A DNA stretch of 12,129 nucleotides from an uncultured Oscillospiraceae bacterium (GCA_934573935.1 CAKTMO010000033.1:1-12129), one strand, 5' to 3'; numbered from the stretch's first letter, positions 1 through 7,429 are shown. Numbers and translations: made by a program. Notes: generated by a model from the sequence alone, not told the origin.

Positions 1-197
1 TTGTCGGCCACCGACAGCACCTCCACCGACAGGGCCTTCTGGCCGAAGCGGATGGTGATGACGTCGCCCACCTTCACGTCGTAGGAGGCGCGGGCCACCC
101 GACCATTGACGGTGACGCGCTCGTTGTCGCAGGCCTCGTTGGCCACGGTGCGCCGCTTGATCAGGCGGCTGACCTTCAGGTATTTATCCAATCTCAT
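1..197 (-). CDS. rqcP: RqcP-like S4-domain RNA-binding protein (partial, C-terminus beyond the window)
   Basis: Small S4-fold protein of the Hsp15/RqcP (YabO) family. Known members bind 23S rRNA/tRNA on obstructed 50S subunits and help RqcH add alanine tails in ribosome quality control. About 65 residues are visible, starting [16 protein letters not shown], followed by the basic S4 helix-loop region (R16, R17, N21, R28, N32, G33, R34) and the strand containing [12 protein letters not shown]. This is very close to the Bacillus protein as I recall it. Two adjacent ATGs exist, at 200 and 197. AGGAG lies 4 nt from the first and 7 nt from the second, and family proteins begin MRLDK, so 197 is chosen. 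It lies 60 nt downstream of HU on the same strand, with a terminator-like hairpin between them. HU, a SpoVB-like protein and RqcP are also near neighbours in Bacillus. The family call is secure; the quality-control role is inferred from homology. Confidence 0.85.
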   Translation of the reverse strand, partial: MRLDKYLKVSRLIKRRTVANEACDNERVTVNGRVARASYDVKVGDVITIRFGQKALSVEVLSVAD

Positions 198-210
198 CAT
201 TTGTCTCCTG

Positions 211-243
211 AAAAAAGAAAAGCGGCACAGCCGCTTTTCTTTC
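211..243 (-). terminator. Perfect hairpin between hup and rqcP (terminator or attenuator)
   Basis: A 13-bp perfect inverted repeat (214-226 and 230-242) with a 3-nt loop. Read on the minus strand, the GC core GCGGC/GCCGC is followed by TTTTCTTT and three more T, an intrinsic-terminator layout just after hup. The A-rich and T-rich flanks pair with each other, so it would also work in the other direction. It ends immediately before the rqcP Shine-Dalgarno. rqcP is therefore probably expressed by read-through from hup; no separate promoter fits in the remaining space. Confidence 0.75.
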
Positions 244-260
244 TATCCGAAAAAATCTGC

Positions 261-533
261 TTACTTAACAGCATCCTTCAGCGCCTTGCCGGCCTTGAAG
301 GTGGGAACCTTGGTGGCGGCGATGGTGACGGGCTTGCCGGTGCGGGGATTCAGACCGGTACGCTCGGCGCGGTGCTTCACCTCGAAAGAGCCGAAACCAA
401 CCAGCTGCACCTTCTCCTCGGCCTTCAGGCTCTCGGTGACGGCGGACAGGGTGGCGTTGACAGCGGCCTCGGCGGCCTTCTTGGACAGGCCGGCCTTCTC
501 GGCGACGGCGGAGATCAGTTCGGTTTTATTCAT
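261..533 (-). CDS. hup: HU family DNA-binding protein
   Basis: A 90-residue histone-like protein, the standard HU length. HU dimers bind and bend DNA non-specifically and compact the nucleoid. Residues 1-45 give the two N-terminal helices ([19 protein letters not shown]). The family signature GFGSF lies at 46-50, followed by the DNA-gripping beta arm with R55, R58, R64 and the Asn-Pro-Arg-Thr-Gly turn at 62-66 that carries the DNA-intercalating proline. It ends in the usual [12 protein letters not shown] tail. An upstream in-frame ATG at 572 is open but is not used: the start at 533 has AGGAGGA at 7-nt spacing and matches HU N-termini. A promoter lies about 100 nt upstream and a terminator hairpin follows, so hup is probably a strong, largely separate transcription unit feeding a little read-through into rqcP. 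Confidence 0.97.
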   Translation of the reverse strand: MNKTELISAVAEKAGLSKKAAEAAVNATLSAVTESLKAEEKVQLVGFGSFEVKHRAERTGLNPRTGKPVTIAATKVPTFKAGKALKDAVK

Positions 534-610
534 GGGTGTTTCCTCCTGTAATTTTTTCCTTGGTAGAACCAAATCCTAAAACGAAGCGTATCGCATTAAG
601 AACAAACGGG

Positions 611-629
611 TGCCCTATCACAAAGGGCA
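611..629 (-). promoter_or_regulatory. Inverted repeat at the predicted hup transcription start
   Basis: TGCCCT (611-616) and AGGGCA (624-629) form a 6-bp stem with a 7-nt loop. Position 629 is about where transcription from the hup promoter should begin, so the RNA would start with this hairpin. It could stabilise the 5' end or, as DNA, serve as an operator. The sequence does not decide between these. Confidence 0.4.
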
Positions 630-635
630 ATAGAA

Positions 636-664
636 AATTTACCATATTTGCCGGTCTATTGCAA
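636..664 (-). promoter_or_regulatory. hup promoter (sigma-A type, extended -10)
   Basis: On the minus strand, -35 TTGCAA (659-664), a 17-nt spacer and -10 TAAATT (636-641) preceded by TGG, a TGn extended -10. The predicted start is near 629, giving a 5' leader of about 95 nt. The 159-nt gap between the flippase and hup contains this promoter, the 611-629 hairpin and the hup ribosome binding site. A 6-bp hairpin at 668-683 lies just after the flippase gene but lacks a T-run. Confidence 0.7.
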
Positions 665-692
665 GCCCTTTTCCGCAGAAAAGCTAAAAAAA

Positions 693-2270
693 TCACCGCA
701 GACCCAGCCGATGCACCCATTTTTCGCTGATTTTCAGGTGCTGCAGATCCTCCGCTGTCACCGCGCCCAGTGCCAGTGCCATCACGGTATACACCAGCGC
801 TGCCGCGGCAATGGTCACAAGAGTTGCCAGATTCTGGGAAACATGGGCGGAGAGAAGGGTGAAGCAGGGGCGGCTTGCCAGCGCCATCACCGCCGCGCAC
901 AGCGCCGGACGCCACAGGCAGCGGAAGAAGTCCACCCGCCCGCGGGTGCAGCGGTATACGGCGATCATGTTCAGCACCACGATCAGGGCATAGCTGTACA
1001 GCGTGCCCACCGGCGCACCCTGGATACCGATGGCGGGATCGGCCACCATCAGGTAGTTGGTGACCACCTTCAGCACGCCGCCGGAGAGCAGCGTCCAGAT
1101 GGGCAGCTTCTCTCGCCCATGGGCCTGCAGAATGCCGTTGGTGACCACCATCAGGCACACGAAGATGCTGGCAATGCCCAGCACCGTCAGGTGCCCAGCG
1201 GCGGCCCGTGCCGTCTCCGGCACGGCGGGATAGAGCAGCAGAAGGATCGGCTCCGCCAGCACCGACAGCCCTGCACCCATGGGCAGCGCCAGCAGCGCGG
1301 TTATCCGCAGGGCGGAAGAAGTCAGGCGTGCCGCGGCGTCCTCGTCGTGCCGTGTGCGGGCCTGAGTGATGGCGGGGATCAGGGACACGGACAGGGGGTA
1401 AATAAATGACGGCGGCAGCACGAATAGCGTCATGCCGAAGGTGTATTGGCCGTACAGCTCGGCGGCGGCCTGGGCGGAAAGCCCCAGTCTGCCCTGCAGG
1501 GTGCCCAGCACCAGTGATTGATCCAGCAGTGTCATCAGGCTCATGGCGCCGCCCGCTACGGTGATGGGCACGCCGATCCGCAAAAGCTGCCGCACCGTGT
1601 CGCCGAAGGACGCCACCGTGCCGCCATGCCGGCGGGGACAGCGCCGCAGCGACCACAGCAGATAGAGAAGCCCCAGCACCGTGCCGCAGGTAACGCCTGC
1701 GATGGCGCCTGCCGCGCCGATCTCCGGCGATGCGCCGCGCCGCAGCAGCACATAGCACAGGCCCAGGCCTACGATTAGCTTGCAGGCGGATTCAATGATC
1801 TGACTGACGGCGGTGGGGGTCATACTGCCCAGCCCCTGGGTATAGCCGCGGATGGCGGAGGTCAGGCATACGCACAGCACCGACGGCGCCAGCACGGCGA
1901 TGGCCGTTGCCGCCAGAGGGTCGTGCAGCGCCTGAGCCATGGCTTGGGGCAGGCACAGCATCAACGCCGAGAACAACAGCCCCAGCGCTCCCAGCAGCCA
2001 CGCGGCGCAGCGAAAGACCTGCCGGGCCTGATCGTGGCGGCCCAGTGCCTCTGCCTGCGCCACCAGACGGGAGGCGGCCAGCGGCAGCCCCGCCGTGGAC
2101 AGCATCAGCAGCAGATTATATACGTTGTAGGCCGCATAGAAGTGGGCCATCCCCTGACTGTTCAGCAGATTGCCCAGAGGGATCTTATACAGCGCCCCCA
2201 GCACCTTGGTGACGGCCACAGCGCCCGCCAGAATGGCCGCGCCGCTTAAAAAACTCTGTCTGCGCTGCAT
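693..2270 (-). CDS. SpoVB/MurJ-superfamily lipid-linked oligosaccharide flippase
   Basis: A 525-residue polytopic membrane protein of the MOP/MVF superfamily (polysaccharide biosynthesis/SpoVB type), with about 14 hydrophobic segments spread over its length. N-terminal features are typical: SGAAILAGAVAVTKVLGALY (9-28), YNVYNLLLMLSTAGLP (48-63), and the family motif RGYTQG at 141-146 followed by TPTAVSQIIE. Relatives flip lipid II or other polyprenyl-linked sugars across the membrane for peptidoglycan, including spore cortex in SpoVB. The exact substrate is not readable here. The start at 2270 has GGAGGT at 6-nt spacing. It lies upstream of hup and rqcP, as the SpoVB-like YabM does near YabO in Bacillus, so it may be the YabM counterpart. 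It is separated from hemZ by a MITE-like repeat; no convincing promoter was found in that gap. It could equally be called a stage V sporulation protein B paralogue. Confidence 0.88.
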   Translation of the reverse strand: MQRRQSFLSGAAILAGAVAVTKVLGALYKIPLGNLLNSQGMAHFYAAYNVYNLLLMLSTAGLPLAASRLVAQAEALGRHDQARQVFRCAAWLLGALGLLFSALMLCLPQAMAQALHDPLAATAIAVLAPSVLCVCLTSAIRGYTQGLGSMTPTAVSQIIESACKLIVGLGLCYVLLRRGASPEIGAAGAIAGVTCGTVLGLLYLLWSLRRCPRRHGGTVASFGDTVRQLLRIGVPITVAGGAMSLMTLLDQSLVLGTLQGRLGLSAQAAAELYGQYTFGMTLFVLPPSFIYPLSVSLIPAITQARTRHDEDAAARLTSSALRITALLALPMGAGLSVLAEPILLLLYPAVPETARAAAGHLTVLGIASIFVCLMVVTNGILQAHGREKLPIWTLLSGGVLKVVTNYLMVADPAIGIQGAPVGTLYSYALIVVLNMIAVYRCTRGRVDFFRCLWRPALCAAVMALASRPCFTLLSAHVSQNLATLVTIAAAALVYTVMALALGAVTAEDLQHLKISEKWVHRLGLR

Positions 2271-2315
2271 GCTGCCACCTCCGCGCTTTGGGTAAGGATA
2301 GGGTATTATGTCATG

Positions 2316-2430
2316 GCCCCCTTGTGCAAAGGGGGCTGTCGAGCGTGAGCGAGACTGGGGGATTGCCGATTACGGGACAACCCCTCCGTCACGGCGTGCG
2401 CCGCGACACCTCCCCTTACACAGGGGAGGC
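2316..2430. repeat. MITE-like element with hairpin ends
   Basis: About 115 nt filling most of the hemZ-flippase gap. The left end is an 8-bp hairpin, GCCCCCTT (2316-2323) with AAGGGGGC (2329-2336). The right end is another, CCTCCCCT (2409-2416) with AGGGGAGG (2422-2429). The two ends are imperfect inverted copies of each other: each reads inward as a C-rich arm, a TGTG-containing loop, a G-rich arm and TGTCG. Internal parts can also pair (GGGG-ATTG near 2356 with CAACCCC near 2378; an imperfect hairpin at 2388-2407). It has no coding potential. The pattern resembles short palindromic repeats I recall from gut Clostridia; copy number cannot be judged from one window. Confidence 0.7.
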
Positions 2431-2446
2431 TTTGGATGCGAAAACG

Positions 2447-3940
2447 CTATTTCCCCAGATTCTCCAGCATCTCCCGATGAAACGCGGCGAATTTTTCCAG
2501 ATCCGCCGCGATCTGCTCCTGACGCTGGATGTACTCCGTGGGATATTTGGGGTGGAAGATCCGGTCGATGCGGTCGTCCCGCCGGATATCCACCATTTTG
2601 GTGGAGCCGCCCGCCCCCAGAGACAGGATGCTGTGCAGCTCCTCCATGATGTAAATATTATACAGTCCCTCCGCGCCGGATATGCACCAGCCTACGTTTT
2701 CAAAGCTGCCGGACATGTATTTTTGCCGGTAGAGGTAGTAGGGGGCGAAGCCCGCCGCCCGCAGGGCGGGGTCGGCGTAGTCCAGCATTTCCGCCACCGC
2801 CTCTGCCGAGGGGATGGGGCTGCCTTCCAGCGTCAGGCGGCTGCCCTTTTTCAGCGCCAGCGTGTGGACGGTGATGTTGTCTGCGCCGCTTTTGATGCAC
2901 TGATCCAGCGTTTTGCGGAAGCCCTCCGGCGTGTCGGCGGGCAGTCCCGCGATCAGGTCCATGTTCACATGGGGAAAGCCCATAGAGGTGGCCAGCTCCA
3001 TGGCGGAGAGGATATCCGCCGCCGTGTGGCGGCGGCCGATGGCCTGCAGGACCTTGTCGTCCAGAGACTGGGGGTTGACGCTGATGCGGTCGGCCCCGTG
3101 GTCCAGGAGCACCTGCAGCTTCTCACGGTCGATGGTGTCGGGGCGCCCCGCCTCAATGCAGTATTCCGCCGCGCCGCTCAGGTCAAAGCTGCGGTTCAGG
3201 TGGGTCAGCAGGTGGTCCATCTGCTGTGCCGACAGTGTGGTGGGCGTGCCGCCGCCCATATAAAAGGACTTGATGCGCAGCCCCGTGTCCTTCACCATCT
3301 CCGCCGCCAGGGTGATCTCCCGTTCCAGCGCCTGAAGATACGGCTCCATCAGCTTAAAGGAGCGTTCTACCGCCTGGGAGACGAAGCTGCAATAGGCGCA
3401 GCGGGTGGGACAGAAGGGGATGCCGATGTACAGGGAGATGTCGTTGGGGGCAAGGGCCTCCTTGGCGGCGATGCCCGCCTGGGCCGCTTCGATGCACATG
3501 CGGCGGCGGGGGGCGGACACCTGATAGGTGTTGGCCAGCTCACGGTCCGCCTGGCGGGGCGTCATGCCGCCGCGCAGCAGCCGCGCCGCCAGCTTGGCGG
3601 GCCGAACGCCCGTCAGGCTGCCCCAGGCGGGAACGCGGCCCAGGATCTCCACCGATGCCTTGAAAAAGCTCATTTTCAGCGCCCGCTGCCGCAACCCCTC
3701 CTGCTGATAGGGGGTCAGGGTGGGGTCGATGTGCACGCGGGAAAGACCGCGGCCCTCCCGCCCTTCATAGAGGATGCGGGTGGTCGCGGTGGTGTATGTC
3801 TTACCCTCGGACAGCTTGACCCATGCGCAGCTGTCCTCTGCCGCGTCCGGATCATATACCGGACGCTGGTTGGGGAAAAAGGCCAGCAGATCCTGCTCGA
3901 TGGCGTAGCGATCATTATGGCCGGTAAAAATCAGCTTCAT
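2447..3940 (-). CDS. hemZ: Radical SAM coproporphyrinogen dehydrogenase HemZ
   Basis: A 497-residue radical SAM protein of the HemN/HemZ class. The [4Fe-4S] cluster motif CPTRCAYC supplies C177, C181 and C184. It is followed by the SAM-binding GGGTPT at 229-234, the HemN-like RISVNPQSLDD (285-295) and NMDLIAGLP (326-334). The ~165-residue N-terminal extension with LTGVRPAKL (109-117) distinguishes HemZ from HemN and HemW. HemZ is annotated as oxygen-independent oxidative decarboxylation of coproporphyrinogen III in heme synthesis. Its true role in anaerobes without full heme synthesis is uncertain, and a HemW-like heme-handling role is possible. The start ATG overlaps the stop of the preceding hydrolase gene (ATGA at 3937-3940), with no strong Shine-Dalgarno, so translation is probably coupled. 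The hydrolase-hemZ pair downstream of relA-dtd is a common clostridial arrangement as I recall it. Confidence 0.93.
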   Translation of the reverse strand: MKLIFTGHNDRYAIEQDLLAFFPNQRPVYDPDAAEDSCAWVKLSEGKTYTTATTRILYEGREGRGLSRVHIDPTLTPYQQEGLRQRALKMSFFKASVEILGRVPAWGSLTGVRPAKLAARLLRGGMTPRQADRELANTYQVSAPRRRMCIEAAQAGIAAKEALAPNDISLYIGIPFCPTRCAYCSFVSQAVERSFKLMEPYLQALEREITLAAEMVKDTGLRIKSFYMGGGTPTTLSAQQMDHLLTHLNRSFDLSGAAEYCIEAGRPDTIDREKLQVLLDHGADRISVNPQSLDDKVLQAIGRRHTAADILSAMELATSMGFPHVNMDLIAGLPADTPEGFRKTLDQCIKSGADNITVHTLALKKGSRLTLEGSPIPSAEAVAEMLDYADPALRAAGFAPYYLYRQKYMSGSFENVGWCISGAEGLYNIYIMEELHSILSLGAGGSTKMVDIRRDDRIDRIFHPKYPTEYIQRQEQIAADLEKFAAFHREMLENLGK

Positions 3941-4560
3941 ACGTTCATGCCCTGCTTCATATAGGGGTTGTACTTCCGCTCAAAGTTCATGTCGGTGGCG
4001 GAATCGTGGCCGGGATAGACAGTGTACTGTCCCTCCAGCGCCGCCAGACGGGCCAGAGAGCGCAGCATGGCCCGATAGTCGCCGCCGGGGAAGTCGCACC
4101 GGCCGCAAGAGCCGCGGAACAGCGTGTCACCGGCGAAGAGCACGCCCTGTCCCTCCACCAGCAGGCAAACGGAACCGGTGGAGTGGCCGGGGGTCTCCAG
4201 CACGTCCAGCGACAAGCTGCCGACAGACAGCTTGTCGCCCTCTTTATAGTACCGCTGGTTCTTTTCGCCCAGCCGGTGGAAGCGCAGTTCACCGCCCATG
4301 TCGTCGGTCACATCGCCTGCGTGGATGTACACCGGCAGCTCCGGCCATTTTTCCAGCAGGCCTGCCACGCCGGTGCAGTGGTCAAAGTGGCCGTGGGTCA
4401 GCAGGATCATGATGGGCGTGCAGCCGCTGGAGGCCACCATGGCGGCAATGCGCTCCGCCTCGTCGCCGGGGTCGATAACGGCGCAGACCCTGGCTTCTTC
4501 ATCGCAGAGGATATAGCAGTTGGTCATGATGGGGCCCACCATCAGAGAAAGTACCTTCAT
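3937..4560 (-). CDS. Metallo-beta-lactamase-fold hydrolase (glyoxalase II-like)
   Basis: A 207-residue single-domain MBL-fold protein. The dinuclear metal site is complete: THGHFDH at 55-61 (H56, H58, D60, H61), GHS at 125-127, the bridging Asp in AGDTLF at 143-148 and a final GHD at 184-186. It resembles hydroxyacylglutathione hydrolase-like proteins (Bacillus YqgX group), which hydrolyse thioesters, but glutathione is usually absent in these bacteria, so the substrate is unknown. The start at 4560 has GGGAGG at 8-nt spacing. It sits 16 nt downstream of dtd and overlaps hemZ by 4 nt, so dtd-MBL-hemZ is probably one transcript. The protein has no signal peptide and should be cytosolic. Confidence 0.92.
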   Translation of the reverse strand: MKVLSLMVGPIMTNCYILCDEEARVCAVIDPGDEAERIAAMVASSGCTPIMILLTHGHFDHCTGVAGLLEKWPELPVYIHAGDVTDDMGGELRFHRLGEKNQRYYKEGDKLSVGSLSLDVLETPGHSTGSVCLLVEGQGVLFAGDTLFRGSCGRCDFPGGDYRAMLRSLARLAALEGQYTVYPGHDSATDMNFERKYNPYMKQGMNV

Positions 4561-4576
4561 CCGGATGCCCTCCCTG

Positions 4577-5023
4577 TTACAGCTGGTCGGTGTCCACCAC
4601 CAGCGTCAGGGGACCGTCGTTCAGGCTCTCCACCTGCATATAGGCGCCGAACTCGCCGGTCTCCGTGTGGAAGCCCTTGGCGCGGCACAGCTCCACGAAC
4701 TTCTCATACAGGGGGATAGCCACCTCGGGACGGGCGGCCGCCAGAAATTCGGGACGGCGGCCCTTTTTGCAGTTGCCGTACAGGGTGAACTGGGATACGA
4801 TCAGCAGCTCGCCCTTCACCTCGTCCAGACCGCGGTTCATCTTGCCGTTCTCATCCTCAAAGATGCGAAGGCCCGTCAGCTTGTCCGCCAGTTTGACGGC
4901 CTGGGCCTCGGTGTCCTCGTGGGTGATGCCCAGCAGGATCAGGAAGCCCTCGCCGATCTGGCCATGTACTTTTCCGTCGATGGTGACGGAGGCGTGCTTC
5001 ACGCGGGTCAATACAGCGCGCAT
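4577..5023 (-). CDS. dtd: D-aminoacyl-tRNA deacylase
   Basis: A 148-residue protein, the normal DTD length. DTD removes D-amino acids (and glycine mischarged on tRNA-Ala) from tRNA, recycling the tRNA and protecting translation. Diagnostic motifs are SQFTLYG at 77-83, followed by KKGRRPEF, and the Gly-cis-Pro motif NDGPLTL at 135-141 that excludes L-aminoacyl substrates. The start at 5023 gives the family N-terminus [17 protein letters not shown] and has AAGGAGA at 7-nt spacing; an in-frame ATG at 5059 would add 12 residues foreign to the family. It lies downstream of rel, as in many Firmicutes, but a hairpin element and 192 nt separate the two. I could not find a convincing promoter just upstream. 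Confidence 0.96.
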   Translation of the reverse strand: MRAVLTRVKHASVTIDGKVHGQIGEGFLILLGITHEDTEAQAVKLADKLTGLRIFEDENGKMNRGLDEVKGELLIVSQFTLYGNCKKGRRPEFLAAARPEVAIPLYEKFVELCRAKGFHTETGEFGAYMQVESLNDGPLTLVVDTDQL

Positions 5024-5106
5024 AATTTGTTCTCCTTTATACAGATAGTATTCAACCAATGTGGGGGCGGGGATGCCGGTATACGAATAAGGTACGAAAA
5101 TCAGTT

Positions 5107-5183
5107 GTAGGGGCGGACGACTCTGTCTGCCCTGACGATAACCGGTCGGTTCCTTGCGGGCGGACAGAGTCGTCCGTCCCTAC
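5107..5183. repeat. Long inverted-repeat element (miniature, non-coding)
   Basis: Two 26-nt arms, 5107-5132 and 5158-5183, are inverted copies with only two mismatches, separated by 25 nt that contain a small inner palindrome (AACC 5140-5143 with GGTT 5148-5151). The arms begin GTAGGGGCGGACGAC and contain CTCTGT. It has no coding capacity and no T-run, so it is not a standard terminator. It lies between the rel stop (5216) and dtd start (5023) and would form a very stable hairpin in a rel-dtd transcript. The size and GTAGGGGCGGAC ends look like a dispersed miniature repeat. The remaining gap sequence (5024-5106) holds the dtd ribosome binding site and nothing else I can identify. Confidence 0.75.
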
Positions 5184-5215
5184 GGATCGTTGACCGAAAG
5201 CCTTGCGTCAGCGTT

Positions 5216-7429
5216 TTATCCCGCCGGCCGTGTCACCTTCATGACCCCCTGGATCTGCTCCAGGCGGCTGGTGACGGTTTTCAGCTGATCCCGACCCGAC
5301 ACGGCGATGCCCAGATCCAGCAGGGCGAAGCCGTCCGGCGTGGAGCGGGCGTTCAGGGACAGCACCCGCGTTTTTGTGGCCGACAGCACCGTGGACACGT
5401 CCACGATCAGGCTGATGCGGTCCTTGGCTACGATCTGCAGCAGGGTGTGGTACTCCTCGCTGGTCTTGGCGGCCCAGCTGACGCGGATCCAGCGGCCCGC
5501 CTCGTTGGGATCGTCCCGTGAACGCAGCACGTTGGGACAGTCGGAGCGGTGCACCGACACGCCGTAGCCGCGGGTGATATAGCCCACGATGTCGTCCCCA
5601 GGCACGGGGGAGCAGCATTTGGAGAATTTCACCAGACAGTTGCTCAGACCCTCCACGATGATGCCGTGCTCGCCCTTCCGCTGGGGCACGGCGGGACGCA
5701 TGACCTCCGGCTGGCCCTGAACGGGCACCTCCGCCTGCCGCTCCGCCTGATGCTGATGCAGGATGCGCTGGATGTCCTCCCGCAGCCGGCCGATGACCTT
5801 CAGGGCGGTGACGCCGCCGTAGCCGATGGCGGCGTACATATCGTCCACCGAGTTGAAACTGAGCTTTTTCAGCACATTGGGCACGTTCTCGTCTGCCAGC
5901 AGCTCCTTCAGGGAGACACCGGTGCGTTTCAGCTCCGATTCAAAGCTCTGGCGGCCATTGACGATGTTCTCGTCCCGCTTCTCCCGCTTGAACCACTGGC
6001 GGATCTTGCTGCGGGCGTTGCTGGAACGGGCGATTTTGATCCAGTCACGGCTGGGGCCGTGGGCGCTCTGGCTGGTGGTGACCTCCACCACGTCGCCGTT
6101 CTGCAGCCGGTGGTTCAGCGGCACGATGCGGCCGTTCACCTTGGCGGATACCATATGGTTGCCTACGGCGGAGTGGATGTTATAGGCAAAGTCGATGGGC
6201 GTTGCCCCTGCGGGCAGGTTGATCACGTCGCCGTTGGGGGTAAACACGAACACCTCGTCGGCAAACATGTCCACCTTCAGAGAGTGGATAAAGTCCTCGG
6301 CGTCGGCGCCCTCCTGATTCTCCAGCAGGCGGCGTACCCACTCGTAACGGCCCTCGTCGCCGCCGCCCTGACCGTTCTGCTTGTATTTCCAGTGGGCGGC
6401 GATACCGTATTCCGCCACTTCGTGCATCTCCTTGGTGCGGATCTGCACCTCGAAGGGGATGCCGCTCTCGCCCACCACGGTGGTATGCAGGCTCTGGTAC
6501 AGATTGGGCTTGGGAGTGCCGATATAATCCTTGAACCGGCCCAGAATAGGCTTGTACAGGTCGTGGACGATACCCAGCACGTTATAGCAGTCCGCCACCG
6601 TGTCCACGATGACGCGGAAGGCGAACAGGTCGAATACGTCGTCCAGACTCTTGTTCTGGGTATACATCTTGCGGTAGATGGAGTAGGGGTGCTTCATGCG
6701 GCCCTGGACGGTGGCCTCGATGCCGGATTCCTTCAGCCGGCGGGTGATCTGGTCGTGGATGGCGGACATGAAGCCGTCATACTCCGCCGCCTTTTCGTCC
6801 AGCGCCTCCGTGATCTCCTGATAGCCCACGGGGTCCAGATATTTCAGCGAGAGATCCTCCAGCTCCCATTTCATTTTCTGCATGCCCAGCCGGTGGGCGA
6901 TGGGGGCGTAGATCTCCATGGTCTCAAAGGATTTCTGCTTCTGTTTCTCCGGCGTCTGATACTCCATGGTGCGCATGTTGTGCAGCCGGTCAGAGATCTT
7001 GATGAGGATGACGCGGATGTCCTTGCTCATGGCCATCAGCATCTTCCGCAGGTTCTCCATCTGCTCCTCCTCTTTGGAGGTGTAGTGGACGCGGGTCAGC
7101 TTGCTGACGCCCTCCACAAGATCGGCCACGGTGGGGGAAAACAGCTTGGCCAGCTGCTCGTGGGTGGCGGCAGTATCCTCAATGGTGTCGTGCAGCAGCG
7201 CCGCCTCGATGGATTCGCTGTCCAGATGCAGCTCCTCTGCCACGATCTGGGCCACCGCCAGCGGATGGGTCACAAAGGGGGAGCCGTCCTTGCGCAGCTG
7301 GGTGCCGTGCAGGTCGCGGGCAAATTCGTAGGCCTGCCGGATCAGGGGGAAGTTGGCGGAGGAATTATACTCCCGCACCGTATCCTCCAGATGCTGATAC
7401 ATGGCGTCGATATCCACGGTTTTGCTCAT
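5216..7429 (-). CDS. relA: Bifunctional (p)ppGpp synthetase/hydrolase Rel
   Basis: A 737-residue long RSH protein that makes and degrades the stringent-response alarmone (p)ppGpp and associates with ribosomes. Domains in order: HD hydrolase (about 25-155) with H55, the H80-D81 pair in LLHDTIEDT and DRLHNMRT at 147-154, all intact; synthetase (about 240-350) with RFKD at 298-301, YQSLHT at 311-316 and VQIRT at 328-332; TGS (about 390-452); helical region; zinc-finger/conserved-cysteine domain with C598, C605, C606 and C631; ACT domain (about 662-735). The RxKD form of the synthetase motif, with an intact HD site, fits a bifunctional Rel rather than a synthetase-only RelA. The start at 7429 overlaps the recJ stop (ATGA) and has AAGGAGG at 9-nt spacing inside recJ, so it is co-transcribed with recJ. 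The apt gene common between them in Firmicutes is absent. Confidence 0.97.
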   Translation of the reverse strand: MSKTVDIDAMYQHLEDTVREYNSSANFPLIRQAYEFARDLHGTQLRKDGSPFVTHPLAVAQIVAEELHLDSESIEAALLHDTIEDTAATHEQLAKLFSPTVADLVEGVSKLTRVHYTSKEEEQMENLRKMLMAMSKDIRVILIKISDRLHNMRTMEYQTPEKQKQKSFETMEIYAPIAHRLGMQKMKWELEDLSLKYLDPVGYQEITEALDEKAAEYDGFMSAIHDQITRRLKESGIEATVQGRMKHPYSIYRKMYTQNKSLDDVFDLFAFRVIVDTVADCYNVLGIVHDLYKPILGRFKDYIGTPKPNLYQSLHTTVVGESGIPFEVQIRTKEMHEVAEYGIAAHWKYKQNGQGGGDEGRYEWVRRLLENQEGADAEDFIHSLKVDMFADEVFVFTPNGDVINLPAGATPIDFAYNIHSAVGNHMVSAKVNGRIVPLNHRLQNGDVVEVTTSQSAHGPSRDWIKIARSSNARSKIRQWFKREKRDENIVNGRQSFESELKRTGVSLKELLADENVPNVLKKLSFNSVDDMYAAIGYGGVTALKVIGRLREDIQRILHQHQAERQAEVPVQGQPEVMRPAVPQRKGEHGIIVEGLSNCLVKFSKCCSPVPGDDIVGYITRGYGVSVHRSDCPNVLRSRDDPNEAGRWIRVSWAAKTSEEYHTLLQIVAKDRISLIVDVSTVLSATKTRVLSLNARSTPDGFALLDLGIAVSGRDQLKTVTSRLEQIQGVMKVTRPAG

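Noticed and set aside
668..683. Hairpin CTTTTC/GAAAAG just after the flippase stop as a terminator
   Set aside because: Only six mostly A-T pairs and no T-run on the minus strand; it also overlaps the hup promoter region.
526..1758. Minus-strand frame overlapping the flippase gene and extending through hup
   Set aside because: It is an Arg/Ala/Gly-rich alternative frame of the flippase gene. The flippase frame has the family motifs and a ribosome binding site.
2288..3964. Long open frame on the plus strand opposite hemZ
   Set aside because: hemZ has complete radical SAM motifs on the other strand. The antisense frame is rich in Gly, Gln, Val, His and Arg with no recognisable domain, as expected for the complement of a GC-rich gene.
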